NCBI GenBank assembly: GCA_021324815.1
Contig: JAJPIJ010000008.1
Coordinates: 1-60,858 of the forward strand
Length of the DNA stretch: 60,858 bases
Direction of reading: 5' to 3'
Source of the DNA: Gammaproteobacteria bacterium
GTDB lineage: Bacteria > Pseudomonadota > Gammaproteobacteria > JAJPIJ01
Shown: piece by piece, positions 1-12,211 of the stretch
Position numbering within the stretch: the first letter of the stretch is position 1
Layout: every line of letters begins with the position of its first letter
Position numbers and translations under genes: made by a program
Notes under the pieces: model-generated
Databases searched by the model: none
What the model was told of the DNA's origin: nothing
The model's input: only the letters and a program-made list of their open reading frames with translations

Positions 1-97
1 GCCCGTACAATCGCGGCGGGAAAACGCCATGATTTGCCTGTTCTTTCACCCCCCACAAGCCTTCCACCGGTGTCTTGTCATTTCGGAGTAGAGGTGC

Positions 98-1243
98 ATG
101 AGCTGGGATGATCAGAATGGCCGCGCCCCCTGGGGGCGGCGGGACGATGACGGGCCGCCGGACCTGGAGGAGATGGTGCGGCGCATGCAGGAGAAGCTGA
201 GCCGCCTGTTCGGCGGCGGCCGGGGCCGCGCCACCGGCGGTAATGCCGCCACCTATCTCCCGCTGCTGCTGTTGTTCGCCGTGTTCGTGCTGGTCATGGA
301 GTGCGCCTATGTCATCCAGCCGGGCGAGCGCGGGGTGGTGCTGCGCTTCGGCAGGCACGTCGCCACGCTCACGCCGGGCTTGAGCCTACGCCTGCCGCGG
401 CCCATCGAACACGTGGAAAAGGTCAACGCCGATCTCGTGCAGTCGATGACGCACAAGGCCTCCATGCTGACGCGCGACGAAAACATCGTCGACATCGAGC
501 TGGAGGTGCAGTACAAGGTGCGCGAGAACGAGGTGGATCACTACCTGTTCAAGGTGCGCGGGCCGGAAGGCACGCTGCGCCAGGCCACCGAGGCCTCCGT
601 GCGTGAAATCATCGGCGGCAACACCATGGATTTCATTCTCACCGACGGCCGCAACCAAATCGCGCGCTCGATCAAGGAGACCCTGCAACGCATACTGGAT
701 GATTATCAATGCGGGTTGCAGGTGAACGCCGTCAACATCCGGTCGGCCAAGCCGCCTGACGAAGTGAAGGCCGCCTTCGACGACGCCATCAAGGCGCGCG
801 AGGACGAGCAGCGGCTGATCAACGAGGCCGAGGCGTACAAGAACGACATCCTGCCCAAGGCGCGCGGCGCGGCGGCCCGCCAGCAGGCCGACGCGGAGGC
901 CTACAAGGCCAAGGTGATCGCGCAGGCCGAGGGTGATACCGCCCGCTTCACGCAATTGCTCGAGCAATACCGCCACGCGCCGGAAGTGACCCGCCAGCGG
1001 CTGTACCTGGAGACGATGGAGGCGGTGCTGGGCAATCTCTCCCGCGTCATCATCAACGATTCCGGCGCCCGCCCGCTGTTGTATCTGCCGCTGGAGAAAC
1101 CCGCCGGCGCCGCGGAGACGCCGGCACCGGCCCTGCCGCCGCCCGTGGCGGCGCCGGAGGGGGCGACCGAGAAGGCGGAACCGCCGCCTGCCACGGGCGA
1201 ATCGCGTTCGCGCGGCGACGGACGGGAACGGGAGGCGCGCTGA
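98..1243 (+). CDS. hflK: HflK, FtsH protease modulator (SPFH family)
   Basis: 381 residues. HflK and HflC form a large inner-membrane complex that surrounds the AAA protease FtsH and controls its access to membrane substrates. The N-terminus is glycine- and charge-rich (residues 1-50), followed by one membrane span at about 52-71 and the SPFH/band-7 domain starting at YVIQPGERGVVLRFG. A long Ala/Glu-rich helix (about 230-290) precedes a Pro/Ala-rich tail. The start has a GAGG a few bases upstream. The hflC start lies 1 base after the stop, so the two are co-translated. In relatives this pair follows hfq-hflX. A short frame ending at TGA 30-32 could be the tail of the preceding gene, but it is too short to identify. 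Confidence 0.96.
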   Translation: MSWDDQNGRAPWGRRDDDGPPDLEEMVRRMQEKLSRLFGGGRGRATGGNAATYLPLLLLFAVFVLVMECAYVIQPGERGVVLRFGRHVATLTPGLSLRLPRPIEHVEKVNADLVQSMTHKASMLTRDENIVDIELEVQYKVRENEVDHYLFKVRGPEGTLRQATEASVREIIGGNTMDFILTDGRNQIARSIKETLQRILDDYQCGLQVNAVNIRSAKPPDEVKAAFDDAIKAREDEQRLINEAEAYKNDILPKARGAAARQQADAEAYKAKVIAQAEGDTARFTQLLEQYRHAPEVTRQRLYLETMEAVLGNLSRVIINDSGARPLLYLPLEKPAGAAETPAPALPPPVAAPEGATEKAEPPPATGESRSRGDGREREAR

Positions 1244-1244
1244 C

Positions 1245-2117
1245 ATGAGACCGCTGCAGCGGTTGTGGCTGATCCTGGCGGTCGTCCTTCTCGGCTGGTC
1301 GTGCGTGTTCGTTGTCGACGAGCGCCAGCAGGCCCTGCTGCTGAATTTCGGCAGCATCGTGGGATCGGACTACGCGCCGGGCCTGCATTTCAAATGGCCG
1401 TGGAACCAGGTGCGGCGCGTGGAGCGTCGCATCCTGAGCCTCGATGCCGGCGAGCCGGAGCGCTTTCTCACCAACGAGAAAAAGGACGTCATCGTCGATT
1501 CCTACGTGCGCTGGCGCATCGTCGATGTGGCGAAGTATTACCGGGCGACGCAGGGCGACGAGGGCCGCGCCGGGCAGTTGCTGTACCAGGCGATCAATTC
1601 CAAGCTGCGCGAGGAATTCGGCAAGCGCTCGGTGCAGCAGGTGGTTTCCGGCGAGCGCGGCGAGATCATGAACATCGTCACCCAGGCGGTGGACGCCACC
1701 ACCAGCCACGATCTCGGCATCAAGATCGAGGACGTGCGCATCAAGCGCATCGACCTGCCGGCGGAGGTCAGCGGTTCGGTATACGGCCGCATGCGCGCCG
1801 AGCGCGACCGGGTGGCGCGTGATTTCCGTTCGCGCGGCGCCGAGGCGGCGGAAAAAGTGCGCGCCGACGCCGATCGCGAGCGCACCATCATCCTCGCCGA
1901 CGCCTACCGCGACGCCGAGCGGGTGCGCGGCGAGGGCGACGCGCGCGCGGCGGAGATCTACGCGGAGGCCTACGGCGCCGATCGCGAGTTCTACGATTTT
2001 TACCGCAGTCTCAGCGCCTACAAAAACGGGCTCTCGGGCAGGAGCAACGTGCTGCTGTTGAGCCCGGACAACCGGTTTTTGAAGTACTTCAATGACGGCG
2101 CCCCGCCCGCCCCCTGA
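1245..2117 (+). CDS. hflC: HflC, FtsH protease modulator (SPFH family)
   Basis: 290 residues, the usual length for HflC. It is the partner of HflK in the membrane complex that regulates FtsH. An N-terminal anchor (about residues 5-24, LWLILAVVLLGWSCVFVV) is followed by an SPFH domain with the typical DERQQALLLNFG and GLHFKWPW motifs, then an Ala/Glu/Arg-rich helical stalk (about 190-250) and a hydrophobic C-terminal stretch. The stop (2115-2117) directly abuts the next gene's GTG, indicating a tight operon hflK-hflC-DUF2065. Confidence 0.96.
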   Translation: MRPLQRLWLILAVVLLGWSCVFVVDERQQALLLNFGSIVGSDYAPGLHFKWPWNQVRRVERRILSLDAGEPERFLTNEKKDVIVDSYVRWRIVDVAKYYRATQGDEGRAGQLLYQAINSKLREEFGKRSVQQVVSGERGEIMNIVTQAVDATTSHDLGIKIEDVRIKRIDLPAEVSGSVYGRMRAERDRVARDFRSRGAEAAEKVRADADRERTIILADAYRDAERVRGEGDARAAEIYAEAYGADREFYDFYRSLSAYKNGLSGRSNVLLLSPDNRFLKYFNDGAPPAP

Positions 2118-2314
2118 GTGGCCGACATGAGCGCGTGGCGGGAATTCTTCATTGCCCTGGGGCTGATGCTGGTGCTGGAGGGCATCGGCCCGTTTGTGTA
2201 CCCCGCGGCCATGCGGCGGGTGTATTTCATGGCCGCGCAGCTGCGCGATCCGGTTTTGCGGACCTTGGGGCTGCTGTCGATGGTATCCGGCCTCGCCCTC
2301 ATCTATGGAGTGAG

Positions 2315-2318
<4 letters not shown>
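2118..2318 (+). CDS. DUF2065 small inner-membrane protein
   Basis: 66 residues from the GTG at 2118; ATG 2127 (MSAWREFF) is an equally plausible start that would give 63. It belongs to the DUF2065 family, which in many gamma- and betaproteobacteria lies directly after hflC. Two hydrophobic helices are visible (about residues 8-27 and 42-62), separated by a short basic loop (YPAAMRRVYF). The molecular role is unknown; its position suggests a link to the HflKC-FtsH complex. The stop overlaps the hisZ start (ATG at 2315). Confidence 0.85.
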
Positions 2319-4826
<2,508 letters not shown>

Positions 4827-5051
4827 TTAATGCTGCGGCGCACGCAGTGGCCGGCAAAAATCTGTGCTATGTTTGTCATATGATGTAAAAAATTGAGCAC
4901 CAGACCCGGTTCACGGGCGATCCCCAGGGGAGGATTCCGGACTGCACGCAGCGGGCCATTCCATCGGCACCGCCCATGAACCTTGCGGATGCTGGCAATC
5001 CACGCGGACCGTTCAACTCTGTGTATTGGCTGATGACGAGAAGAAACACCT

Positions 5052-7169
5052 ATGAACATATTGAATAGAATGAAACTGGCGCAGAAACTGGCGTTGATGG
5101 TCGCCGTTCTCATGGTGCCGGCGGCCTACCTCATTTATCTGCTGGTGGAGGAGAAAAACGTCAGCATCAACATGGCCCGGCAGGAAATCATCGGCACCGA
5201 GTATCTGAAGCCGGTGTACGGGCTGCTGGTGCACGTCATGGAACACCGGAGCATGGCCGGCATGCTGCTGGCCGGCGACGCCGGGATGAGCGCCGGTCTC
5301 GATGCCAAGGAACAGGCCATCAACGCCGACCTGCAACAGGTGGCGGCGGTGGAGGCCCTGTACGGCCGCGGCCTCAAGACCGGCGAGCGCTGGACGGCGG
5401 TCAAAACCGGCTGGGAAAATCTCAAGGATCAGACGCGCAGCCTGAAGCCGGAGGAGAGCTTCAAGCGGCACACCGCCCTTATCTCCGACATCACCACGCT
5501 CATCACGCAGGTCGGCGACACCTCCAATCTGGTGCTCGACCAGGAGCTGGACGGTTCCTACCTGGCGGCGGCGGTGATTTCAAAAATGCCCGCGCTGCTT
5601 GAAATCATCGAAGCGCTGCGGGAAAAGGCCGCGGTGGGGCTTTTGAAGGCGCAGACGGACGACAGCCGCGCAGAATTTTCCACGATGGTCGTATTGTTGC
5701 GCAACCAGGCCAGTTTGCTGCAAAGGGGCATGGGGGTCGCCTTCGAATACAACCCCGCCCTCAAGTCGGCGCTGTCCGGCGCGCTGGATGAATTCATGAA
5801 CCAGACGGCCCGGTTCACCGAGATGGTGGACCGCGAAATCGCGCGCGGCGCCGGCAGGGGCGGCGCGACGGGAGATGCGCCCGCCGCCGGCGCGCAGGAC
5901 CTGTATCAAGCGGGCAGCAATGCCGTCGCGGCCGCCGTGAAGTTCAACGACATGAACCTGTCCGTTTTCGACGATTTGCTCAAGACCCGCATCGACCATT
6001 TCAACAAGAAGAAATACCTGGCCCTGGCCAATGTCCTGATCGGCATGATCATCACCATTCTGATCGCCTCGTTCATCACCCGTTACATCTCCCACAACGT
6101 CGACGGCCTGGTGTCGGTCATCAAGCAGTTCTCCAAGGGCAATTTCACCATCGAACTGTTCGAGAATGACGACAAGGACGAGATCAGCCGGCTGTTCAAT
6201 TCGCTGCACGACCTGCAGTTGAGGCTGGCGCAGGTGATCAACGGCATCCGCGCGGCCGCCAACGAGGTGGGCGCGGCGGCGGATCAGGTGGCGCAGGGCA
6301 ACGCCAATCTTTCCCAGCGCACCCAGGAGCAGGCCTCGAATCTGGAGGAGGTGGCGTCCAGCATGGAGGAGATGACGGGGACGGTGGATCAAAACGCGGC
6401 CAACGCCCAGCAGGCCAATCAGCTGGCCTCCGCTTCGCGCGAACAGGCGGACAAGGGCGGCGCCGTGGTGGGGCGGGCGGTGACGGCGATGAACGAAATC
6501 ACCGCCTCCAGCAGCAAGATCGCCGACATCATCGGCGTGATCGACGAAATCGCCTTCCAGACCAATCTGCTGGCCCTGAACGCGGCCGTGGAGGCCGCGC
6601 GTGCGGGCGAGCAGGGGCGCGGCTTCGCCGTGGTGGCCTCGGAGGTGCGCAATCTGGCTGGGCGCAGCGCCACCGCGGCCAAGGAGATCAAAGGTCTGAT
6701 CCAGGACAGCGTGGTCAAGGTCAAGGATGGCGCGAAACTGGTCAACGACGCCGGCAAGGCGCTGGAGGAAATCGTGACCTCGGTGAAAAAGGTGAGCGAC
6801 ATCGTGGCCGAAATCGCGGCGGCAAGCCAGGAGCAGTCCTCGGGGATCGCGCAGGTGAACAAGGCGGTGCTGCAGATGGACGAGATGACGCAGCAAAATG
6901 CCGCCCTGGTGGAGGAAGCCGCGGGCGCGAGCGAATCCATCAGCGCACAGGCGCAGGAGCTCATGGCCATGGTCGGGTTCTTCAAGGTGGATGAAAAAAT
7001 GGCGCAGCAACTGCCCAAGAGCGCGGCGGTGCAGCCGATTGCGCCGCCCAAGACCGCCGCCCTTGGCAAGGGGCCGCATGCCACCGTGGAGGAGGGCAGG
7101 AAGGCGCCGAAGCCCGCGCTCATTCAGAAGGCGCAGAAACAGGATGATAGCGACTGGCGGGAGTTTTAA
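5052..7169 (+). CDS. Methyl-accepting chemotaxis protein with C-terminal tether pentapeptide
   Basis: 705 residues. It is the receptor of the first chemosensory operon. A membrane helix at about residues 12-30 precedes a roughly 290-residue helical sensor region without a recognisable PAS or dCache domain. A second span lies at about 322-340, followed by HAMP and a long cytoplasmic coiled coil. The signalling tip near residue 496 reads [20 protein letters not shown]. The protein ends DWREF, matching the x-W-x-x-F tether (NWETF in E. coli Tar/Tsr) that recruits CheR and CheB. It lies 53 bases before cheW. The ligand is unknown. Upstream (4827-5051) I see no convincing flagellar sigma-28 promoter. 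Confidence 0.93.
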   Translation: MNILNRMKLAQKLALMVAVLMVPAAYLIYLLVEEKNVSINMARQEIIGTEYLKPVYGLLVHVMEHRSMAGMLLAGDAGMSAGLDAKEQAINADLQQVAAVEALYGRGLKTGERWTAVKTGWENLKDQTRSLKPEESFKRHTALISDITTLITQVGDTSNLVLDQELDGSYLAAAVISKMPALLEIIEALREKAAVGLLKAQTDDSRAEFSTMVVLLRNQASLLQRGMGVAFEYNPALKSALSGALDEFMNQTARFTEMVDREIARGAGRGGATGDAPAAGAQDLYQAGSNAVAAAVKFNDMNLSVFDDLLKTRIDHFNKKKYLALANVLIGMIITILIASFITRYISHNVDGLVSVIKQFSKGNFTIELFENDDKDEISRLFNSLHDLQLRLAQVINGIRAAANEVGAAADQVAQGNANLSQRTQEQASNLEEVASSMEEMTGTVDQNAANAQQANQLASASREQADKGGAVVGRAVTAMNEITASSSKIADIIGVIDEIAFQTNLLALNAAVEAARAGEQGRGFAVVASEVRNLAGRSATAAKEIKGLIQDSVVKVKDGAKLVNDAGKALEEIVTSVKKVSDIVAEIAAASQEQSSGIAQVNKAVLQMDEMTQQNAALVEEAAGASESISAQAQELMAMVGFFKVDEKMAQQLPKSAAVQPIAPPKTAALGKGPHATVEEGRKAPKPALIQKAQKQDDSDWREF

Positions 7170-7222
7170 TCTAAAATCATCTGTGTCATTACCCGCTTCC
7201 ATCCCTTGAGGAGACATCGGCG

Positions 7223-7732
7223 ATGAACACGGCGGCGCAGGCGGCCGGCAGGCAGTCCACGGCGGAGGAGGCCGCCAGCCAGTATCTCACCTTCATGCTG
7301 GCCGGCGAGGAATACGCGGTGGACATCCACAAGGTGCAGGAAATCCGCTGCTGGGAGCAGCCCACCATGCTGCCGAACGCCGCGGACTTTGTGCTGGGCG
7401 TCATCAATCTTCGCGGCACCGTGGTTCCCATCATCTGCCTCAGGCGCCGCTTTGGCCTTCCGCACCGCGAGTTCGGGCCCACCACCGTGGTGGTGGTGGT
7501 CAAGGTCTCCAGCGCCGACAGGGAGCGCGTCGTCGGCGTGGTGGTGGACGCCGTGTCGGAAGTCTACAACATCAACGACGATCAAATCCGCCCCGCGCCG
7601 GATCTGGGCGGCGTCATCAGCACGGACTTTGTCAGGGGATTGGTGTCGCTGGGCGAAAACATGATCATTCTGCTCGACATCGACAAGCTGATCAACGCGG
7701 GTCTTTTCAGCGAGATCGACAAGGGGCAATAG
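7223..7732 (+). CDS. cheW: CheW coupling protein
   Basis: 169 residues. It links the MCP tip to CheA in the receptor array. The canonical CheW fold is seen: YLTFMLAGEEYAVDIHKVQEI, then MLPNAADFVLGVINLRGTVV with the conserved NLRG receptor-contact motif, VPIICLRRRFGLP and VVGVVVDAVSEVYNI. A strong GAGGAGA ribosome-binding site precedes ATG 7223. It sits between the MCP and a CheY-like gene in the plus-strand che operon. Confidence 0.95.
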   Translation: MNTAAQAAGRQSTAEEAASQYLTFMLAGEEYAVDIHKVQEIRCWEQPTMLPNAADFVLGVINLRGTVVPIICLRRRFGLPHREFGPTTVVVVVKVSSADRERVVGVVVDAVSEVYNINDDQIRPAPDLGGVISTDFVRGLVSLGENMIILLDIDKLINAGLFSEIDKGQ

Positions 7733-7789
7733 CCACGGGAGCCCGGCGCGTGCCGGATGCGGATCTTCCATTGAACGAGGACAACAGCT

Positions 7790-8176
7790 ATGGAACCAGG
7801 GGGCGCTGACAGGAAGAAGATCAAGATACTGCTGGTGGATGATTCGGCCTCGATGCGGGAAATGGTCGGTTTCACGCTGAAATCCGGGGGATACGAGGTG
7901 TCGCAGGCCACCGATGGCGTGGAGGCTCTCGCCTTCGCCCGCGCCCATCAGGTCAACCTGGTCATCACCGACATCAACATGCCGAACATGGACGGCTTCA
8001 GCCTCATCCGCGAGCTGCGCAAGCTCCCCAATTACAAATACATCCCCATACGCACCCTGACCACCGAGGACAGCGCGGACAAGAAACAGCAGGGACAGCA
8101 GGCGGGGGCCACGGGCTGGATCGTGAAGCCCTTTGATCCCGAACACCTCCTGCAGACGGTGAAAAGGGTGCTCTGA
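7790..8176 (+). CDS. cheY: CheY-type response regulator
   Basis: 128 residues, a stand-alone receiver domain. The acidic pair is at VDDS (residues 17-18), the phospho-acceptor is Asp61 in VITDINMPNMDG, and the Lys is in WIVKPF near the C-terminus. The usual switch segment P-(I/V)-x-x-L-T-T-E is slightly altered (IPIRTLTTED). It is placed before cheA, as in many pilus/flagellar che clusters. Whether the output is a flagellar motor or another target cannot be told; no flagellar genes are in view. A GAGG lies before the start. Confidence 0.92.
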   Translation: MEPGGADRKKIKILLVDDSASMREMVGFTLKSGGYEVSQATDGVEALAFARAHQVNLVITDINMPNMDGFSLIRELRKLPNYKYIPIRTLTTEDSADKKQQGQQAGATGWIVKPFDPEHLLQTVKRVL

Positions 8177-8225
8177 TCCGCGTTCGCGCATCGTCGTGAT
8201 TTCAACCAACCCGGGGACGTGATCC

Positions 8226-10181
8226 ATGGCCGTGGATTTTGACCTGTCCCAGTTTCACGACCTCTTCTTCGAGGAAAGCGCGGAGGGACTCACGACCATG
8301 GAGTCCGGCCTGCTCAATCTGCGGACGGACGCCCCCGATCTGGAGGTCATCAACATGGTGTTCCGCGCCGCGCATTCCATCAAGGGCGGCGCCGGCACCT
8401 TCGGCTTCAACGAAGTGGCGCACTTCACGCACATTCTGGAAACGCTGCTGGACGAGATGCGCGATCGCAAACGCGGCGTGACCCAGGAGCTGATCGATCT
8501 GTTGCTGGAATCGGTGGACGGGCTGCGCTACATGCTGGATTGCAGCAGGAGCGGCAGGGCCATGGACATGCAGCGGGTGCGGACGCTGGAGCAGCGGCTC
8601 GCCACGCTGCCCAGGGAGGCGCACGACGAGGGCGAGGCCCGCTGGCAGATCAAGTTCATCCCGCGCCCGCATTTGCTGAAGACCGGCAACGACCCCTACC
8701 GCATTTTTCGCGAGCTGCAGGCCGCGGGCGGGCTGACGGTCAGGGCCAACGCGCAGCGGGTGCCCGATCTGGCGGCGCTGGATCCGGAGGAGCTTCATCT
8801 GGACTGGGAGCTGTACCTAAAGGCCGGCGAGACGACCGAGGCCAGCATTCGCGAGCTGTTCGCCTGGGTGGAGGGCGATTGCGATCTGCAGATCACCCTG
8901 CTGGGCGAGCGGCGGCACCGGGTGGAGCGGCGCAAACGCCGCGAACCGGAGGCGGGCGAGCCGGAGGCCGAGGCCAGCCGGGCCCAGGAGCAGGCCTCCA
9001 TCCGCGTCAACATCGACAAGATCGACGGCCTCATCAATCTGGTGGGCGAGCTGGTGATCACCCAGTCCATCCTCACCCGCATTGCGTCGGATCACGCGCT
9101 GGAGGACAGGGCCGAAAAACTGAAATGGGTCGTGGGGATCCTGGAGCGCAATACCAACGAGCTGCAGGATCACGCCATGCGCATCCGCATGCTGCCCATC
9201 GATTACACCTTCAACCGGCTGCCCCGCCTGGTGCGCGACCTCAGCCGTTCTCTGGGCAAGCAGGTCGAGTTGAAGATCAGCGGCAACAGCACGGAGGTGG
9301 ACAAGACCGTCCTGGAGAAGATCTCCGATCCGCTGGTCCACCTGATACGCAACGCGGTGGATCACGGCATAGAAAAGCCGGAGGCGCGTCTGGCGGCGGA
9401 CAAGCCGGCGCAGGGGCTCATCGAGGTCAGCGCGCATCAGGAGGGGGGCAACATCATCATCAGGATCAGCGACGACGGCGCCGGGCTGAACCCGGAACGG
9501 ATACTGGCCAAGGCGCGGGAACACGGTCTGGTGGCGGAGAACGAGGAGCTGACGACGGCGGAGATCCAGAATCTCATTTTCCAGCCCGGTTTTTCCACCG
9601 CCACGGAGGTCAGCAACATCTCCGGGCGCGGCGTGGGGATGGACGTCGTCCGGCGCAACATCAACGACCTGGGCGGCCACATTGAACTCGCGTCGGAGCC
9701 GGGCCGGGGATCCACCTTCAACATCAAGCTGCCGCTGACACTGGCCATTCTGGACGGGCAGCTGATCCGCATCGGGCGGGAGGTCTTCATCGTCCCGTTG
9801 TTGAACATCGTGGAGTCCATCCAGCCCCGCAGGTCCAGCGTGCTCGAGGTCACCGGCAAGAACGAGGTGTATCGTTTCCGTGATCAATACATCCCGGTGA
9901 TCCGGCTGTACCAGTGGTTTTCCATCCCCTCCGGCAACAGCGAACTGGAGCGGGGATTGCTGGTGGTGGTGGAGGCCGGGGAGCAACGGGCGGCGTTGTT
10001 CGTGGACGAGGTGCTGGGGCAGCAGCAGGTGGTCATCAAGAGCCTGGAGGCGAACTACCGGCAGGTGGGCGGGCTTTCCGGCGCCACCATACTCGGGGAC
10101 GGCACCGTCGCCATGATCATCGATGTCCCCGGCCTCATTCAAATGATCCGCGCCGGAAAGGCCGTGCGGATCGCGGTTTGA
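8226..10181 (+). CDS. cheA: CheA chemotaxis histidine kinase
   Basis: 651 residues. It autophosphorylates in response to receptors and passes phosphate to CheY and CheB. Domains in order: P1 Hpt with phospho-His50 (FRAAHSIKGGAGTF); a P2-like response-regulator binding region around 135-235; P3 dimerisation (IDKIDGLINLVGELVITQS); P4 ATPase with N box DPLVHLIRNAVDHGIE, G1 ISDDGAGLN and G2 GRGVGMDVV; and a P5 CheW-like domain to the end. All catalytic boxes look intact. The start is preceded by GGGGA. It is the first of the two CheA kinases in the island; the other, at 21420, carries its own receiver. Confidence 0.97.
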   Translation: MAVDFDLSQFHDLFFEESAEGLTTMESGLLNLRTDAPDLEVINMVFRAAHSIKGGAGTFGFNEVAHFTHILETLLDEMRDRKRGVTQELIDLLLESVDGLRYMLDCSRSGRAMDMQRVRTLEQRLATLPREAHDEGEARWQIKFIPRPHLLKTGNDPYRIFRELQAAGGLTVRANAQRVPDLAALDPEELHLDWELYLKAGETTEASIRELFAWVEGDCDLQITLLGERRHRVERRKRREPEAGEPEAEASRAQEQASIRVNIDKIDGLINLVGELVITQSILTRIASDHALEDRAEKLKWVVGILERNTNELQDHAMRIRMLPIDYTFNRLPRLVRDLSRSLGKQVELKISGNSTEVDKTVLEKISDPLVHLIRNAVDHGIEKPEARLAADKPAQGLIEVSAHQEGGNIIIRISDDGAGLNPERILAKAREHGLVAENEELTTAEIQNLIFQPGFSTATEVSNISGRGVGMDVVRRNINDLGGHIELASEPGRGSTFNIKLPLTLAILDGQLIRIGREVFIVPLLNIVESIQPRRSSVLEVTGKNEVYRFRDQYIPVIRLYQWFSIPSGNSELERGLLVVVEAGEQRAALFVDEVLGQQQVVIKSLEANYRQVGGLSGATILGDGTVAMIIDVPGLIQMIRAGKAVRIAV

Positions 10182-10242
10182 ATCGCGTGAACCCCTCCCC
10201 ATCGATCATGACCGCGGTCTTCCTGCACGAGGGACTTGCGTA

Positions 10243-10650
10243 ATGGCCGGAAAGAAAAAATCCCGGCCGCACCGGCCCGGGCGGCGCGGAGATGATGGCG
10301 CGACGGGCGCTGTCCGGCAGGCGTCCACCGCCACCGCCGCCCCTGGATCCGGCGAGTCCGCCGCGCCTCCCGACGGGCATGTCCCCATCGTTCTCGAACC
10401 CGTCATCACCATCGCCGAGGCCGCCGCCCTCAAGTCACGGCTGCTTCCGTACGTCGGCCACGGCGGCGAGATCGTCATGGACGGCTCGCGGGTTGAATCG
10501 GTGGACAGCGCCGCCCTGCAGGTATTGCTGGCATTCGTGCGTTCCGCCCGCGCCCACGGCGCGGTCATCCACTGGAGCGGGATCTCGGAGACGCTGCTCA
10601 ATACCGCCCAGTTGCTGGGCCTCGCCAGGCTGCTCAGCCTGCAGTCATGA
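10243..10650 (+). CDS. STAS-domain protein
   Basis: 135 residues. A basic, low-complexity N-terminus (about 1-45, starting MAGKKKSRPHRPGRRG) leads into a STAS domain of the anti-sigma-factor-antagonist type. The hallmark helix start is VESVDSAALQVLLAFV, where the Ser after Asp is the position phosphorylated in SpoIIAA-like proteins. Such proteins are switched by Ser/Thr kinases and phosphatases. It lies between cheA and cheR, whose start overlaps its stop by 4 bases (ATGA). Its partner is unknown; the receiver-Ser/Thr kinases in this island are candidate kinases (inference). Confidence 0.85.
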   Translation: MAGKKKSRPHRPGRRGDDGATGAVRQASTATAAPGSGESAAPPDGHVPIVLEPVITIAEAAALKSRLLPYVGHGGEIVMDGSRVESVDSAALQVLLAFVRSARAHGAVIHWSGISETLLNTAQLLGLARLLSLQS

Positions 10651-11525
10651 GCCGGCGTCCCGGAGATGCATTTGCGATGCAGCAGAATGTGACTTTCAGC
10701 CGGTTTGAGTTGACGGATGAGGATTTCAATTACCTTTGCGCCCTGATTGGTGATCAGGCCGGCATCCGGCTGACGTCCGCCAAACGGGAGCTGGTGTACG
10801 CCAGGCTGGCCAAGCGCCTGCGGGCGCTGGGGCTGCGATCCTTCCGGCAGTATTGCGATTTGTTGCGCGGTGGCGACGAGGAGGAGAAGGTCCATTGTGT
10901 CAACGCGATCACGACCAACGTCACCTTCTTTTTCCGGGAGGCGCACCATTTCGAATACCTGGAACAGACGGTGCTGCCGGAACTGATGGAGGAGAAAATC
11001 CGCGCCGGCAGCCGCCGGCTGCGGGTCTGGTCGGCCGGCTGCTCCTCGGGCGAGGAGGCCTATTCCCTGGGAATCGTGCTCCGTGAGCAGCCGGCGCTGC
11101 AGAATTGGGATGTCCGCGTGCTGGCAACGGATGTCGATACGCATATACTGGAACGGGCGCGACGTGGCATTTATGATCTCAAGCAGATTGAAAAGGTGTC
11201 GCCGGCGCGACGCAGCCGCTGGTTCAGGGTGGGAATCGGCAGGAACGAGGGTCTTGTGAGCGTGTTGCCGGAATTGAAGGAGCGCATCTATTTCCGCCAG
11301 GTCAACCTGAAGGAACCGTGGCCCATGCACGGCCCCTTCGACGTGATTTTCTGCCGCAACGTGGTCATCTATTTCGATCGCGAAATGCAGAGGAAACTGT
11401 TCGACCGGTTCGCGGGGATATTGTCCTCCAACGGCCATCTCTTCATCGGCCACTCGGAAAGCCTGTTCGGCCTCTCCAATCGCTTCAGGCTGGTGGGGCC
11501 CACCATCTACCGGAAGACGGGCTGA
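10647..11525 (+). CDS. cheR: CheR chemoreceptor glutamate methyltransferase
   Basis: 292 residues from ATG 10647; ATG 10677 (MQQNVTFSRF) is an alternative start. It transfers methyl groups from S-adenosylmethionine to receptor glutamates for adaptation. The N-terminal helical domain (LTDEDFNYLCALIGDQAGI) and NVTFFFREAHHFEYL precede the SAM-binding motif WSAGCSSGEEAYSLG and the FDVIFCRNVVIYFD motif. The gene overlaps STAS and shares its last base with the cheD start, so translation is coupled. The MCP at 5052 carries a C-terminal pentapeptide that could tether it. Confidence 0.96.
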   Translation: MSRRPGDAFAMQQNVTFSRFELTDEDFNYLCALIGDQAGIRLTSAKRELVYARLAKRLRALGLRSFRQYCDLLRGGDEEEKVHCVNAITTNVTFFFREAHHFEYLEQTVLPELMEEKIRAGSRRLRVWSAGCSSGEEAYSLGIVLREQPALQNWDVRVLATDVDTHILERARRGIYDLKQIEKVSPARRSRWFRVGIGRNEGLVSVLPELKERIYFRQVNLKEPWPMHGPFDVIFCRNVVIYFDREMQRKLFDRFAGILSSNGHLFIGHSESLFGLSNRFRLVGPTIYRKTG

Positions 11526-12184
11526 TGCAGCTGAAAAACACGTCCGCCATTTATGACTGCCTTCCGCAGGCGCTGCCCGGCTTCGAGAACATCAACCGCT
11601 ACTGGGATCACCGGCACAACATTTACGCCGCCAAGATCGTGCAGGGCGAATACTACGTGACCACGCACAACGAAATCATCACCACGGTGCTGGGGTCCTG
11701 CGTGTCGGCCTGCATCCGCGACTGGAAGATCGGCGTCGGCGGGATGAACCACTTCATGCTTCCCGCCGACAGCCGGTACAAAAGCGATGCCTGGCGCGAC
11801 AGCCCCGTGGACACCGCCGCCCGTTATGGAAACGTCGCCATGGAGCGCCTGATCAACGCCATTCTCGCACACGGGGGCCGGCGTGAGAACCTCGAGGTGA
11901 AGGTGTTTGGCGGCGGCAGGCTGCTCAACATCGCCATGGACATCGGGCGTGACAACATCGATTTCATCAAGAAATACCTGCGCACGGAGAATCTCGAGAT
12001 CAGGGCGGAGGACCTGGGCGGCGAGTACCCGCGGAAGCTGGAATATTTCCCCGCCACCGGACGGGCCCGGGTGAAGAAGCTGCTGAAGACGCACAATGAC
12101 ACCATCTACCGGCGTGAGCAGAGCTACATCGAGACGTTGAAGCACATCCCGGTTGAAGGCGGCGTCGAACTGTTCGGAAAATGA
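11525..12184 (+). CDS. cheD: CheD chemoreceptor glutamine deamidase
   Basis: 219 residues from ATG 11525, which overlaps the cheR stop by one base. CheD deamidates receptor glutamines and can interact with CheC/CheX phosphatases. The catalytic signature is present: TTVLGSCVSACIRD supplies Thr and Cys, and GGMNHFMLP supplies the His. The segment AARYGNVAMERLINAIL and the FGGGRLLNIAMDIG loop are typical of the family. The N-terminus (about 1-45) is longer than in Thermotoga CheD. Together with cheR and cheB it completes an adaptation module. Confidence 0.94.
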   Translation: MQLKNTSAIYDCLPQALPGFENINRYWDHRHNIYAAKIVQGEYYVTTHNEIITTVLGSCVSACIRDWKIGVGGMNHFMLPADSRYKSDAWRDSPVDTAARYGNVAMERLINAILAHGGRRENLEVKVFGGGRLLNIAMDIGRDNIDFIKKYLRTENLEIRAEDLGGEYPRKLEYFPATGRARVKKLLKTHNDTIYRREQSYIETLKHIPVEGGVELFGK

Positions 12185-12211
12185 CGATCCGGCTTTTTAC
12201 TTTGTCACCTT

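Noticed and set aside
4827-5051. Sigma-28 promoter before the MCP gene
   Set aside because: No sequence close to TAAAGTTT with GCCGATAA spacing could be found.
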